Origin: Glutinoglossum americanum
Lineage: Eukaryota; Ascomycota; Geoglossomycetes; Geoglossales; Geoglossaceae
Assembly (NCBI GenBank): GCA_020080175.1
Contig: JAGHQL010000108.1
Coordinates: forward strand, 1 to 64,000
Reading direction: 5' to 3'
DNA length: 64,000 bases
This document shows, in pieces, positions 1 through 12,600 of the stretch. A program made the translations under genes and the position numbers. The first letter of the stretch is position 1. Each line of letters opens with the position of its first letter. The notes beneath the pieces are model-generated. The model made no database searches and had not been told where the DNA came from. It worked only from the letters and a program-made list of their open reading frames with translations.

Positions 1-2644
1 CTCTTATATAGAGCAGAGTCTGGCCGAGCGCCATGGCTTGCCGGCTATTCCTAAACAGGAAGGTAGGAACATTGGGGTAGAAAACTTTTACATACTAAAC
101 GTAATGGTCCTGAGGCCAAGACCACCTCCTTAATCTGAGGCGGGTAGGGCACCAAAAACAACAGTATCCGCGGTGTAAATTACAGGATCCTGTGGAGCTT
201 CGAGCTTGCTTAAGATGAAGAAAAATGATCCTTAAGCTTTGTGGAGTATCGCCGCTTTTATTGCGGCCTAGAAGAGTGCGGCAAGGTTTTGGCGATGGCG
301 TGGGGTTTTGCCTATTATAGGTTAATTTAGCCTAGGTGTTGGCTCGGTTTAACCCGAATAGTTTGGCGATGGCCGCCGTTCTAGCATCCTTGGAATACAT
401 CTCAACGGGAAGTTTAGGATAGCGACGCAACACCCTTTGTGTAGAGGTAGCATGCCAATGGGTACACCAGAAATATAATCCCCCACAATTTAGAACGCGA
501 ATCATCCCTCGTGCCTGCCACTGGTTTAAAACACATCGGCCAAGAGACCCCCTCTCCACTGCCTACATGGTGAAAAAGGAAGACTGGTGGTATTGCTGTC
601 GTTGGTGTCCTTACGGAAAGGGGCATGGCTCCGCCATATCTAGTTACGGTCTTTTAAGCAAGATTGTAGCTACGTCGGATTAAGTATCGATACGTATCGT
701 TATACGGCCATCACGTGGTGTTACATGACGCTAATTGGCAAGCTAATTTCGCGTCATAATGCAATAGGTAAGCGCGGCGGAGTACGTGCGATCGCGCTAC
801 TCCACCCGCATTGCCCTAGGTAATGGGCAGTCTTGCAGACTAGGAGTGTTGCTCATGCATATGCGGGATGGTGCAGGATCCAGAAAGAGAAATGAGGTAT
901 GGACTTAACAACATATTTACTCGCATCCTTTACACTACTCTCCCCACCGAAGAATCCTTCTTATTGCTTTTACCCTCGCCACACGCTCATAGCTCCTCCG
1001 GCTAATTATTCAGCTCCACAGCTGCGGGGTCACAGGTTAGGGTCTGTTAAGAGATAGTTGTGGCAAGGGAGTCGGCAAGTCCACACCCCGTTTCCACGTG
1101 TCCACACTTGTGCGCGTTTTTAGGATCCTTGATGGACCCGGCACACCCCTCTATCCTGCATCCCGTATACCCACACACTCATGCCCCGTGTTTACTATAG
1201 TTCACAGTGTCCCCAGATCTCGTGTCGGCTACTGCGGGTGCGGGGTTGTAATCTCACATGTAGTCTACTGCCATGTGTTACTTCATGTTGAAAGGGGGGT
1301 GAGAATGGAGAGAATGGAGAGAATGGGGCGTAATAACTAATTAATCAATTACCCAATTACTAGGCAGCGTTAGGTCGTATTTAAAACAGATATGAGGGGA
1401 ATGAGCGTGCTCTGGGAGCATATGGAACTGGTAGGTGCCTAAGGTGAGATAACATTTCCGGTGCCTTAGAGGGAATTTACGGGATATACATAGTGGACAA
1501 ATTGTGATATTATAAAAAATCCGGAAGAGAGGCTTCCTGGGAGACCGCGACTCATGAAACTAAGAGACTCGCCATTTCATATAAACATTTGGGGCAACAT
1601 GCACTAAGGCAGATACACGTGCTGCAAGAGGAAAGCAGACCTGGCGGAAAGTCTGCATCGACATTCCGTGAACCTAGGGACGCACGTGTGCCGCGCATGT
1701 ACTCTTAAAAAATTGTACAGACGCCTAAAAAATAGATATCACCAACTCTCTTTAGTTACCCACCCGACCTTGATCCACAAACCCCACCCACACCATCAAA
1801 CCACATCCCCATACCTAACAACAACCCCACCAACCGCCGAATAGCCCAACCAAACACACCTCACCTCCACCAGCCCCCCGGCCATGGATTTTGATTCCCA
1901 CCGCCCCTAGGATACCCACTCAACTTTTGCATGAAGCCCCATTAGTTAGCCTGTCGTTGTAGAGGTGTGTGAATGCACGTGGCTGTCCACTTACCGGTGG
2001 AGGCCCTCGCCCCAACCCTTGTTTTCCCCACTCACGCTACGCACATATTGCCCCTGCCAACGAGGATATGCAGGTTGTCGATCTTGGAGCGCATGATATA
2101 GTCGGCTTGGGAGAGGAGGGTGGTTATCTTTGCGCTAGGTGCGGTTTCTACGTTTAGCATGATAATGGTAGTTCGAGATCGGTGGGTTGGTTTACTCGAT
2201 GAGGGCGAATTGGGTGTAAGTAAGCATTCTGTGTGGGTGGGTTTGAGATGGGTGCTGTCCCGATCCTGTTGATAGATGCATTGGAACTAAATAGACAGAT
2301 GGCTAAGCGCCCGAGCATGTATTTTCTCGATAGGAAGGGGGTTTGTTCTGTAGATGGTTGCTAGTGGATTTAGCTCCCCACAGGGCTCAGACGCCAGTGA
2401 TAGCGTGGGTAGAGAGTGCGAAACTCTTATGTTAACCAGTTAACTAATTACCTAGCAAGCTTGGGCCCCTACTATATACTAGAGATCTGTGCCTGTTCCT
2501 TCTCAGTCTGAAATTTCCTGTCACACGCCTACCTAGAGATAGGATCCCAATCGATTAACTAAAAGGGGAACCCGATAATTCGTTAGTCCGTTTAATAGCT
2601 ACTCGCCCTCCCATCGTTAATCCGATCCCCTAACGTCCCCTGCT
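1..2644. other. Gene-free, decayed stretch
   Basis: I see no coding region that I can support here. Open frames are short and lack recognisable motifs or coherent splice sites. A small imperfect 9-bp tandem repeat (GAGAATGGA-like) lies near 1303-1330, and a C/A-rich stretch lies near 1750-1880. The sequence looks like neutral intergenic or old, unrecognisable remnant DNA. Confidence 0.5.
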
Positions 2645-3004
2645 TTACCCATGCGCGGCGAGCTCTGGGTTGGCCGTAAACCCACTCGGATCGAAATCCG
2701 TGTCGGGCAACTGCCGATATCCATATCTCTCCTCAAACTTTAGTTTATGATGTTGAGGCTTATCCCACGCCCTGACCGGATCCCTCCAAAACAACCTCAT
2801 GATATGCCTACCGGTCCCCGCAGCGAATGCTTCCCTGGAATGCAGAATTGACAAGTTGTTGATGAACTGAACATCCCCGTCTTCGCGGTCAAGAGTGATA
2901 GAGTCGTGTAAGGCCTTGGCCTGGAGGGTATCAAGGGCGGCTTTTTGGCTGTCGGTGAGTGGTGTAGGGGATGCAGGGCGGGCTGAGGAGGGGGATAGTG
3001 GCAT
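2645..3004 (-). pseudogene. C-terminal fragment of a TauD/TfdA-like dioxygenase
   Basis: The 119-codon reading frame matches only the C-terminal part of fungal TauD/TfdA-type Fe(II)/2-oxoglutarate dioxygenases. The visible segment contains the region around QFINNLSILHSREAF, which carries the distal iron-binding histidine of that fold, followed by an RHIMRLFWRD stretch that in the family holds the 2-oxoglutarate-binding arginine. The N-terminal part with the HxD iron ligands is not present upstream (about 3005-3120 on the same strand gives no matching sequence). Family members are usually 350-400 residues, so this is about a third of a gene. It is most likely a truncated remnant rather than a working enzyme. 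An alternative is the last exon of a gene whose upstream exons I failed to recognise. Confidence 0.6.
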
Positions 3005-6000
3005 GTTGGATTTCCACGATCACTGGCTTTGCCAGGGAAGTGGTGGGGATGGGGAAAATTATGGGTATGTTGACGGTATTTGGTTCACTGGATGACCTAC
3101 GTGTGTAGGTTAGTTTTTAGTTTTCAACTTCGCATGAATTTCTAGAATAAGGGCGTACGGATCAATCTCCTCCTGGGGCTAGTCATTAGTCAATAACTTT
3201 AGAATATTGGCTCCATCCGGGTTGTCAGCAGTCGATGTCTCGTCGCCATTTTTGGAATCTGTGGCAAAACTGTTACAGAACCCCCAGAAGCTGCATAGAT
3301 TCTGGTTGCCGTCTTTATCGCTGCCCTTGCATTTAGGGTAGAGGGAGAGTGCACGTTTAAGGGGCTAGTGAGACAAGTGAAGCTGAGTTCTGGTAGGGCC
3401 ACGAGGAAACGTTTAACTTGCAGTAACTACTGCAATATTAAATTGAAAGTCCCTGAATAATTTTGGCTGGCAAGAGAATTAGAAGGACGAACTGATTGGA
3501 ATTGAGCATCTTCAACCTCACCATCGCGGAAGCTCATCGGTATGCCCACCGCCGCAACTCCCCCGCCCTTTCCCGAGCCCTTAAACTCTGCACCGGAGTT
3601 TTCCGAATTGCTACCGCCCTCTCCATGCACGGTGATGAAGACCTCGGAATTCTGGCGCTTCTCCCCTGCCACGACAATGGAAATAGGCCTAGCTACTTTA
3701 AGAGCGCGCCTAAACCTACACTTCTTGATTATCAACTAGACACCTTAGCTGTGATGCTAATGTCGCAGCAACAAAGCCACATTCATAATGCGATTACGAA
3801 GTTAATATTTGGAGGGAACCCAGTAATTATATGGTTTGAAGTGTTCTTGCTGGTATTTTTGCTATTGAGCACGCTGGAGATGGTGTATCAGAAGCAGCAA
3901 ACCTATATAAAATTTCATGAAGGTGTAGTATGTATACTGTCCACTTCCCCTACTCATTCCTTAAGCCTATAATGGACTAATAACATTTTTTTTTATCGTT
4001 AATTAAGAGCAATGACACCCATTGCCGCGTAAAATGCCTCACGAATATCATGTGCGAAGAGTGGAAATACTCGGCTCAGATCCTGATCAATCACTTCCGG
4101 TGCATGATGAGGGGCCAAGTCTCCTTCTCGCAGCCATGGGAAGAATTAGAAGGGAACCTGGCGCGAGTGAATCTTGACGATGAGTCGATGGAGTACTTAA
4201 GGGGGTTGGGGGGCAGCTTCCGGGGAGGAGTAAGTTATTGATCGACTTATCCGCTGTGCTAGCGACAGATATGGCGGGGCTGATGCTAGGACTTTAGGAG
4301 AGGAATTTGAAAGTTTGAGAAGAAATAAGAAAATCGATTGCCCCTTTGGGTGGCTGTCGGAACTCTTTCTACAAGGCTAGAGCAGACTGGCAGCCTGACA
4401 GTCAATAGTCTTGGTCCAAGCCTGCTTTATATTTCGTGTTTGGAGCTCACTCCCTCCTCGGCCGGCTACAAATCGCGGGAGCGGGCTATTGATGCGGCTA
4501 CCATGGGAACTATCGCGGTTTTGGCGCCGGCACGGAGCATATTAGATGTTTCACACCACCACCAATGAATCCTAGTGATGGCCGCACGGGAATACCATCA
4601 GCGGAGTGTGGTTTTCTACTTTCGTCGTATTGGGTTCTTGGGTCTTTCTACGCTGCTCACAATAAATCTCGTCGTTTCGCGTCAACCGGCAAAAATACAC
4701 AAAAGCGGGTGTTTGGCAATCATTCGATAAGAGGGTGTGCCACATGTCTGCTCTCACTATGCAGATCACACTATAGGCGTTTTTTCATATTCACATAGGG
4801 GCCGGGGCTCTGGCTGTCCTATGAAGAGTCGTGACGTCTTCTGTTTCTAAGATGGTTGGGTATAGAATCTGCGATTTAGCTACTTATTGCAGCTATTTTC
4901 CATGTGTTCGGACGGACGAAGGGTCGGGTCTATTCTAGCTATCCAACATTCTCCACGTCAGTTGCAATTAGAGGGATGATTGATTGCAAAGTGAGAATTG
5001 TTGAAAATAGCTCTCAGCTCAGCTACTCGTATTCGTATTTCCACGGGAAGTACCTCGGGTTTGCCCATTAGGAGACCTCCAGCTCTTAAAATCTGTACAG
5101 TCTAGCTAGCTACCTATATATTTAAGCAAGCAATGCAGTCGCTCGGTTAATTTGCAGTAAGAACTAGTTAGATGGTGGTGTTGGGATCACAGAATGGTGC
5201 TCATGCTCTTCCTGGTTTTACTACATCTAATTAGATGTGTACAAAAGCAAGTCAAGGATCTTTTCCGAAAGAATACTCTGGCTTCTGCGGCGCGAATAGG
5301 AAGAGCGATGCACGGATCTGCACGAGTGAGAATTGTTAGAATGGACGCATTGGAATAGGCATCCTGATGCTTGAATGACGGCATCCGCGGCCGCAAGCAT
5401 GCAGACCTATTACCAAGGCGGAGCGACACTACGTTCATTCTTCTATTACTTTGCCATTTGCGTCCCCAATTCGTGCATAGGAACCTCCGGGACCGCTCAG
5501 TTTTGTAATAATTTAATCAAGGGATATTTGCTCAGATGCCACTAGTATCATTACCCGGCTAGACCACAATAAGAATAGCCTCAGAATATTTTGAAGCCCT
5601 CGGCCACGCCTATCGGTTGGCCCTGCGCAGCCGAGCTAATGACGATCGCACGATAACGCCTGCTAAACACTTGCCAGAATCTCTCGCCGCTGGGCAAAAA
5701 TCGCGCAAGCCTTACGGAGGCTGCCGAGGACGGGCCGGGCCCAGCGGTTCAGCCAGCCCTAACGCAGATCATCGACCCCGCCACGGATCTAGAACGCGGA
5801 GGTGGCTGGCTGCGTAGTGTCTTGAGACTCTTTGCCACTGGGCGTTGCAACCATCATCACAGGGCTGAAATTGCTATAGGCCGGAAATCACATGTGTACA
5901 TGCATATAACCACAGCTTCCCGGCAGCATGGCGCGACCTCAGCCAGCCAAGATGGGCACCAACCCCACACTCCATCATATCAAAGATTTATCGGGCAAGC

Positions 6001-6175
6001 TAAATTGATGCGGCTATTGATGGGCGCAAGCTGAAAGGGTCTGGGCAAAGGTCAACTCGGACATAAATATCCCAATAACCTCCACAGATCGGTGTATCTT
6101 AGCTAACCACAAATCTCCCTCTTCTATTCTTCTATTCAACACCGCATCTTGAGCACCGCTTAGAACGCTATAAGA
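3005..6175. other. Intergenic stretch with only weak open frames
   Basis: No recognisable gene. The longest open frame (3496-3972, plus) is listed separately. Other short frames at 4050-4241 and 4338-4568 (plus) look slightly protein-like but have no motif I can name. Around 5650-5820 the DNA is GC-rich, and two overlapping frames are open without a recognisable product. The last 100 bp or so before 6176 should contain the tyrosinase promoter, but no clear TATA element stands out. Confidence 0.4.
3496..3972 (+). CDS. Hypothetical ORF with one hydrophobic segment
   Basis: This is an open frame of 158 codons. The only visible feature is a hydrophobic stretch, roughly residues 110-128 (around VIIWFEVFLLVFLLLSTL), which could be a membrane helix. 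The first half is not recognisable, and the opposite strand is also open across 3427-3735, so the coding strand is uncertain. There are no convincing flanking introns and no family match I can recall. It could equally be chance or a worn remnant. Confidence 0.15.
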   Translation: MELSIFNLTIAEAHRYAHRRNSPALSRALKLCTGVFRIATALSMHGDEDLGILALLPCHDNGNRPSYFKSAPKPTLLDYQLDTLAVMLMSQQQSHIHNAITKLIFGGNPVIIWFEVFLLVFLLLSTLEMVYQKQQTYIKFHEGVVCILSTSPTHSLSL

Positions 6176-8755
6176 ATGGCTGCCCCGATTGGGATCAAAG
6201 AGGCTCAGGAACATAACTGGGTCGCACAGGTGGTTCCAACTGCCGCTCGTGCTAGAGTAGAGATCGATGAATTCCTCGGTGACAATGATATGACAAATCT
6301 TTACCTACTGGCCCTGGAGGCTATGCAGAAAGAGGATCCAACTAAATCTGTCGCCAACGGGAACGAGGATTGGTGGACTTTTTACAGTATTTCAGGTGGG
6401 CGATATTCTGAGTGACTATTATATGTCCTTGACTGACGGAAGGAGGTATTCACGGCTCTCCACCTGAAGACTGGGATGGCATCCCGAAGGATCTTGATGC
6501 GGTGGGCTATTGCACTCATGGGGCCCTAGTGTTCCCAACATGGCACCGAGTTTATATCGCAATGTTCGAAGTAATTATGTGTGTCCTGCCTTACATGCGG
6601 GTCCAACTTGGCTTACCATTGAGCTCCTCTAGCAAGCGATGACAAACAAAGTGCAGGATATTGCCGATCAGTACACTAGCGAACCGGAGAGGACCATCTA
6701 CAAGAATGCTGCAAGCAGATTCCGCCTGCCATTCTGGGACCCATTCCTGCCTCGGAATCGGGTGAATCCGTCCCCTGTACTGAATGCGGGTATCTGGGGA
6801 GTGCCCAAGATCCTAGCTGCAAAGACCGTATATGTCAAGCGCCCCAATAGTTCAACCCTTGATCCGATTTCGAATCCTCTCTATCAATTCGAATTTCCAG
6901 CGCAGGATGTACTCCGAGAAAAGGACAGGGAACCAGTCGACTGGAGCAGAACTAGACTGGTAAGTCGGTTCTTAGTCTAGCCAGTAGCTCAAGGCGATAT
7001 ATCTTAACATGGATTATAGGCACCCCAGGGCCATGAACACACGATCCGGAGTCCCTCTAGTAACGGAAGTACCAACGTAAATGAATTCAACCTCAGAATC
7101 CAGCGAGAAGGCCAAAGCACTAGTACCAAGCTCTGGAAGCTACTGAGTAGATACAACACTGACAACAGCTCAAGGACGTGGGAGGCGTTTTCTACTCATT
7201 GGCTGCTCGACCACCCGTCCCTGACTCCAACAATAGACCCGCGTACCCGCAGACCGATCTTTAGAGACACCAGCATTTCCTTGGAAAGCTGGCACGACGA
7301 TATCCATGTGCTTGTCGGAAGTGGAGCTAGATTTGAAGGGCATATGGCCAACCCCACTGTCGCAGGAGTATGGACATGCCAACATCCAAGATCTGACGCA
7401 ATATTTACTGACCATTACCGTACAGTTTGACCCAATTTTCTGGTTACATCATTGGTAAATGGGGAAGATATACCGCGAAAATATAACGAAATCTAACGCT
7501 GACGGGGAGATTAGCAACATTGACAGATTACTCGCCATCTACCAAGCATTGTACCCCGACAAATGGGTTCCAGCAACTGAATTGCAGAATGACAAAACGC
7601 CGCTCATCCCATTCCGCAAAACTGATGACGGCATGTGGGACTCGAATGACGTTCGGGACTGGAAGACACTTGGGTTTGCCGTCCCAGGTAGCCAGAATCT
7701 TGATTCCGAGGGGATCACAAAGCTAGAGACATTCCTCAACGAGTATTACTCCTGGTAAGTGCCGACCGAAAATCAAACACCACGCATAATAATTTCTGAC
7801 AGACCATATATAACCACAGGGCCACAGAGGGCTCATTCCCTCCCCCTTCCGTAGCCGAGAAATGGCCCAGGGACCTTTCTCACTCGGTGGCGTTATATGG
7901 CGACAAAGCAACGCCTGCTGCAAAGCCTCGCGTGCGATTCGACGCACTGGAGAAATCAGGACTCGTCACTCGGACCGTCACCGTATCAACAGCGGGGCAA
8001 GATCCTAAAATCGAAGTCCAAGATCAACCAAAACAGGTTGTGGTCCAAGATGCCGCCACCAACAACCCATCACTCTATCCCCCAGGCACAATCCAAGATG
8101 GTACCCTACCAACATGGAACGCGAGTATCCGGATTCTCAAGTAAGTCTCACATTCATAACCCTCTCGAGATCTAGTCATTACGCGGAGCGCGTATAATTA
8201 ACACTCATCCCCCTCGCCCCTCCCAGGTTCGCCTTCGAGGGCTCCTTCAGCATCCATCTCTTCATCGGCGAAATCGACGACGACCAATCCTCCAGCTACA
8301 TGACCAGAACAAACGAAGTCGGCTTCTCCGGCATCTTCGCCTCCCCCCCGGACGCCCCCTGCGCCGGGTGCGCCGCGCAGCGCGAAAGCGGCCTAATCTA
8401 CGAGGACTCGATCCCAATAACCCCCTCCCTATTCGCGTACCTGTGCAGCAACGACTCGGCCGACGGCCCTCCGGTTGAACTCCGCACCTTGGAGAGCTTC
8501 GCACCGGAGCACGTGGTGCCGTTTTTGAAGGAGCATTTGGACTGGAGGCTGGTGGATGCGGCGAGTAATTCGATTGACGGTGAGGAGAGGTTGACTGAGA
8601 GTAGATTGGAGATTGCGGTTAGTGTTAGAGACTTTCAGATGCCGACGCAGGGGGCGCCCATGGGGGTTTATGGCCCCGCGGTGACTTATAGGGAGGTTAC
8701 GGAGGGGAGGATAGGTGGGTATGGGCATACCCCGGCGGCGGCATCGTCGGCATGA
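6176..8755 (+). CDS. Tyrosinase (type-3 copper monophenol monooxygenase)
   Basis: Eight exons give an uninterrupted 713-residue protein: 6176-6395, 6443-6570, 6633-6959, 7020-7367, 7426-7454, 7515-7754, 7820-8140, 8227-8755. All introns are GT-AG, 47-86 nt. Copper-A ligands are His77 (GGIHG), His99 (CTHG, with the adjacent Cys97 known in the family to form a thioether) and His108 (FPTWH). Copper-B ligands are His317 and His321 (WHDDIH) and a histidine in FDPIFWLHHCNID (349/350). The C-terminal region has a CAGC motif (583-586), like the CxxC of fungal pro-tyrosinase lid domains thought to help copper loading. There is no signal peptide, so it is likely intracellular and made as a proenzyme. 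The family oxidises phenols to o-quinones for melanin-type pigments. No polyketide synthase or other pigment gene lies beside it. All six copper ligands are present, so it is probably functional. Confidence 0.92.
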
Positions 8756-9618
8756 TGGTAGGTTCGAGTGCGTAGTTGTGAGTGCTCCGGTCCAACACCG
8801 CAGCACTGTTTTTCTGGGCGAGTTTTTCCGCCCGCCGGGTGCCTTAGGAGACTTTTTCAACTATGCTTTTTGAAGGCTCCGGTTTATGACTAGAGGATTC
8901 TTTGTCTAGTTATCAGTTGTTCTGGTTTTCTAGCTTACGGTCATGAGTATACAAATGAAATGTTTCGAGCTCCATTCGTATAGGTATTCTGTCCCAGTTA
9001 CTTCTGCCTGCTCTCAGGCTGCGACTCTATATACCATCCATGCAACTTTTATTGAGGGTACACCGTTGAGGCTAGCACCGGATGCAAACAACATAGCAGC
9101 CTGGAATACTGACTAGAAGTTCGCGGAGTGGGATCTCAGGGTCAGCTCTTTATTCCCTCTGAATGTGCATTGCGTCGTAGCCTGTGTGAGAGATCTGCCG
9201 TATTCTCTTTGGGGGTACAGGGGGGTGCAGAAAGTTTGCTATCCCCTAAAACACACCACGAAATCGCAAAGCAAGCTCTAAAATTTCCAAAATCATACCA
9301 AAAAATGCCCCGAGTCAGCAGCGACGAACACGTAGCCTTTAAGAACACAACATTTGGTTGAGGTTATGTTATCGTACACAGGAGGCACATTTTAAGGCCC
9401 ACTTTTGCCGCGAAAAGGTGCCTGCCTGGCGAGTTACTGCCCATTGGGCGGGGTGGCGGGATCGGAGCGGATAAACCTTTATTTGGTGCATCAGGTGACG
9501 TGGTGCTCAGCCCCACTACAATTAATTAGGCAGCACAAAGTGGAGGCGGAGATCGCAAAGATGCACCATTAGCCGCTTCCGCGACTTTGGAACTCCTGTT
9601 TGCTAAAGATAAGCCGTA
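8756..9618. other. Tyrosinase 3' flank and intergenic
   Basis: No gene recognised. The short plus-strand frame at 9128-9361 and its antisense partner have no family features. Confidence 0.4.
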
Positions 9619-12600
9619 ATGGGACCACGGAATACAGGAGAAAGATTGAAGCGATTGAAGCGGATCGTCCTCGGGCCCGGCACAGACAAGGCCACCAAAC
9701 CAAAACTGACTCTCAGCACATCGACTCCTTTGACAGCGGAGTCCCCTGTGACCGGTGAACAGGGCTATGGTGAAGTCCGAGATTTCGGTGCTGATATCCT
9801 GCAATCCAACTCATCTTTTCAAGCTTACTTGGATTCAAACCCTGGTATTGTGACTAAGCCGGCCGATCAGATAGCAGAGTCACCTCCCCCGGCTGTCAAA
9901 CGAGACCAAATTGTTCAAGCTAGAAATCTCTGGGCCGATGCCCTGGAGACCCTTTCAGATCAGGACAAGGCGGCAATTCTCCAGCCTAGTTTAGCTTTTC
10001 AAGCTCACTCGGGTTCGGGCCTAGACATGTTTCAACATTTGTGCACCATCGCTGAACAGAAGCGAGATGACTGCGAAAAACGAGGATGGAAATTCAAGCT
10101 CAACGGCCGACAAATAATTCTCCGTGACCTAGCACAGAAGATTATTGTCTGGGTGGAGAAAGTCAACAGATGGGAGCCCTGCTTGTTGGCGTCGAGAAAG
10201 TGGCACATCTGACCAATCGGTGCCAGATATATGAAATCCTCTACCTTCACGACAAGCAATCCGGGCAAGTAGTGGAGGACTTGGAACTGGTAGATGCGAG
10301 CCAGGAACCGATAGTGAGAGACCCAGAATCGGCAGTAACGAACCCGGAACTAGCGGTGGCGAACCTGAAATCGGCATTGGTAGCGCTGTATGCTGCTATG
10401 CTGCGTTTCCTCTCTACGGCAAATCGACTATACGATAAAGGTTTCGGTGCCCGAACTGTCCATGGTATCCTAAGCCCCGGTGAGCTTGTCAGCTTTGTCG
10501 ATGAGTGCCAGAGGTTGGAAACGCGGGTGGATATTGAGGCCAGCAACTGTGAACGCACATACAGTCATTTGGCATATGCGAAGTTGGGCGAATGTGGTGA
10601 GAGGCTCAAACGGTTGCTGGCGGGTTTACGGGAACCCGTTATGCGCGTCGACTCTAGAGTGGCTGCTTTGCATGACCGATTGGACGAATCTGAGCAAATT
10701 GAGATCCTGACTTGGGTTTCAGATATTCCATATGAAAGTAATCACTACACAGCACGTAGAGAACGCACAGGCGGGACCGGCGAGTGGTTGCTGAGGCATG
10801 AGCGGTATCGAGAGTGGCGGAAATCCAGCGCGTCGACAATACTATGGTTGCACGGAATTCGTAGGTGTTTTGCATACATCCACTTCTACTTATAATCCTT
10901 ACTGACAAGGCCTATTAGCTGGAGCTGGAAAAACCAAACTTGTCTCTACAGTTGTCGATGATCTACTTGGTAGCTTTGGGCAACATCCGAACGATGAAGC
11001 GTTAGCTTATTTCTACTGCGACCGCAATGAATCTGTTCGTCAGGATCCGGAATTAATATTGAGAAGTTTTGCCAGGCAACTGTCCGTGTCTCGAAATAGC
11101 GATGCGATCCAACACTCGCTTGTTCAGCTGTATTACCAGAAACGAAAAAACGGGTTTGCTTCAGGCAAACTAAAGATTGAGGAAAGTCGAGATGTACTTC
11201 TTCAACTAGTCCGAATTTACCCACAGACCACGCTGGTCCTAGATGCGCTGGATGAATGCCACAAAGAGACTCGGGCACAACTTGTGGATATACTTGACAT
11301 GCTAATTACCCAGTCGCCTAAACCTGTGAAAATTTTCATCTCAAGCCGGCCTGATCGAGACATTAAACATCGTTTTGAGTGCGGGCCAAACGTGCATATT
11401 AAAGCGACAGACAACCATGATGACATAGCTAAATTTGTGGATGATAGGCTCAACAATAGCCCGGAGGACTGGCGAAACTCAATTAGTCCTGATCTGAAAA
11501 GGGAAATCCGTGAAGTACTTGTGGACAAGAGTGAAGGAATGTGAGTAGCCTCCTACCATCGGCATTTTGCCTCACTCCCTTCTAAGCAAGTAAAATTTTA
11601 GGTTCCAATGGGCGTCATTACAGATCATTCAGCTGCGTGGATTATTGCCGCGGGAACGTGATATTCGGGAACGCCTAGGAAAACTCCCAAAAACCCTTGA
11701 CAAAGCATATGACGAAATATACGCACAAATCCAGACTCAAGAGGGAAGCGCACCAGAAATTGCGAATCGAGCATTTCAATGGGTTATGTGCTCTTGTACT
11801 CCGTTATTATCGGCGGAATTGGTTGCTGCGGTATGCCAAGATCCTGAGACGGATGAAATCGATCATGTGGATATCGATATAAGTATTGTCCTCGCTGCTT
11901 GCTGCAACTTGTTAGTGGTCGACCAGGAGTTAAGGGTTTGCCGATTTTCGCATCTGTCAGTCCAAGAATATTTTGAAAAGCACCACTGGAACCAGAGCCA
12001 GGCAAATGGACTTGTAGCGAAGGTGTGCCTTTCGATGCTGAATGATCCCATTCAACAAAATCTGGGTCCAGAGGCACATGGACAAGACGGAAACGACGGT
12101 ATCAGAGGTGTTGTGCAATATGCAAGAATTCACTGGGCAACCCACGTCCAAGGACACGGCGAAGAAGCAATCGACGATCGTTTGGCCATAATTCTAAAAC
12201 GGTTCCTCGGATCCATGGATGAAAGTGGGCCCTCCTATAGAAACTGGCTCAGGATGATCTCCAATTTCCGTTTTCCAGAACAGAGATATCGCGGTGCTCA
12301 GATATATAGAATATATGAACGGCTCACACCGCCTTCTCTCGCTTCGTTCACAATATGTACATTTGGTTTTCATAAGATTCTGTCGAGCTGGTGGGTATTC
12401 GGTCCGGCGAATGTTGATCAGAAGAATCACAGAGGTTACTCGCTACTAGGACTTGCGGCCCTAGAGGGCTTTGATTCTATTACTGAAGAGCTCCTGGCAA
12501 AGGGTGCCGATGTCAACGCGCAGGGTGGACATTACGGCGATGCGCTGCAGGCTGCTTCGTATGGAGGCCACAACCAAGTCATCCAGCGGCTGCTCGAGAA

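Noticed and set aside
6176-8755. Tyrosinase region as part of a secondary-metabolite cluster
   Set aside because: No polyketide synthase, peptide synthetase, terpene cyclase, transporter or pathway regulator is seen next to it.
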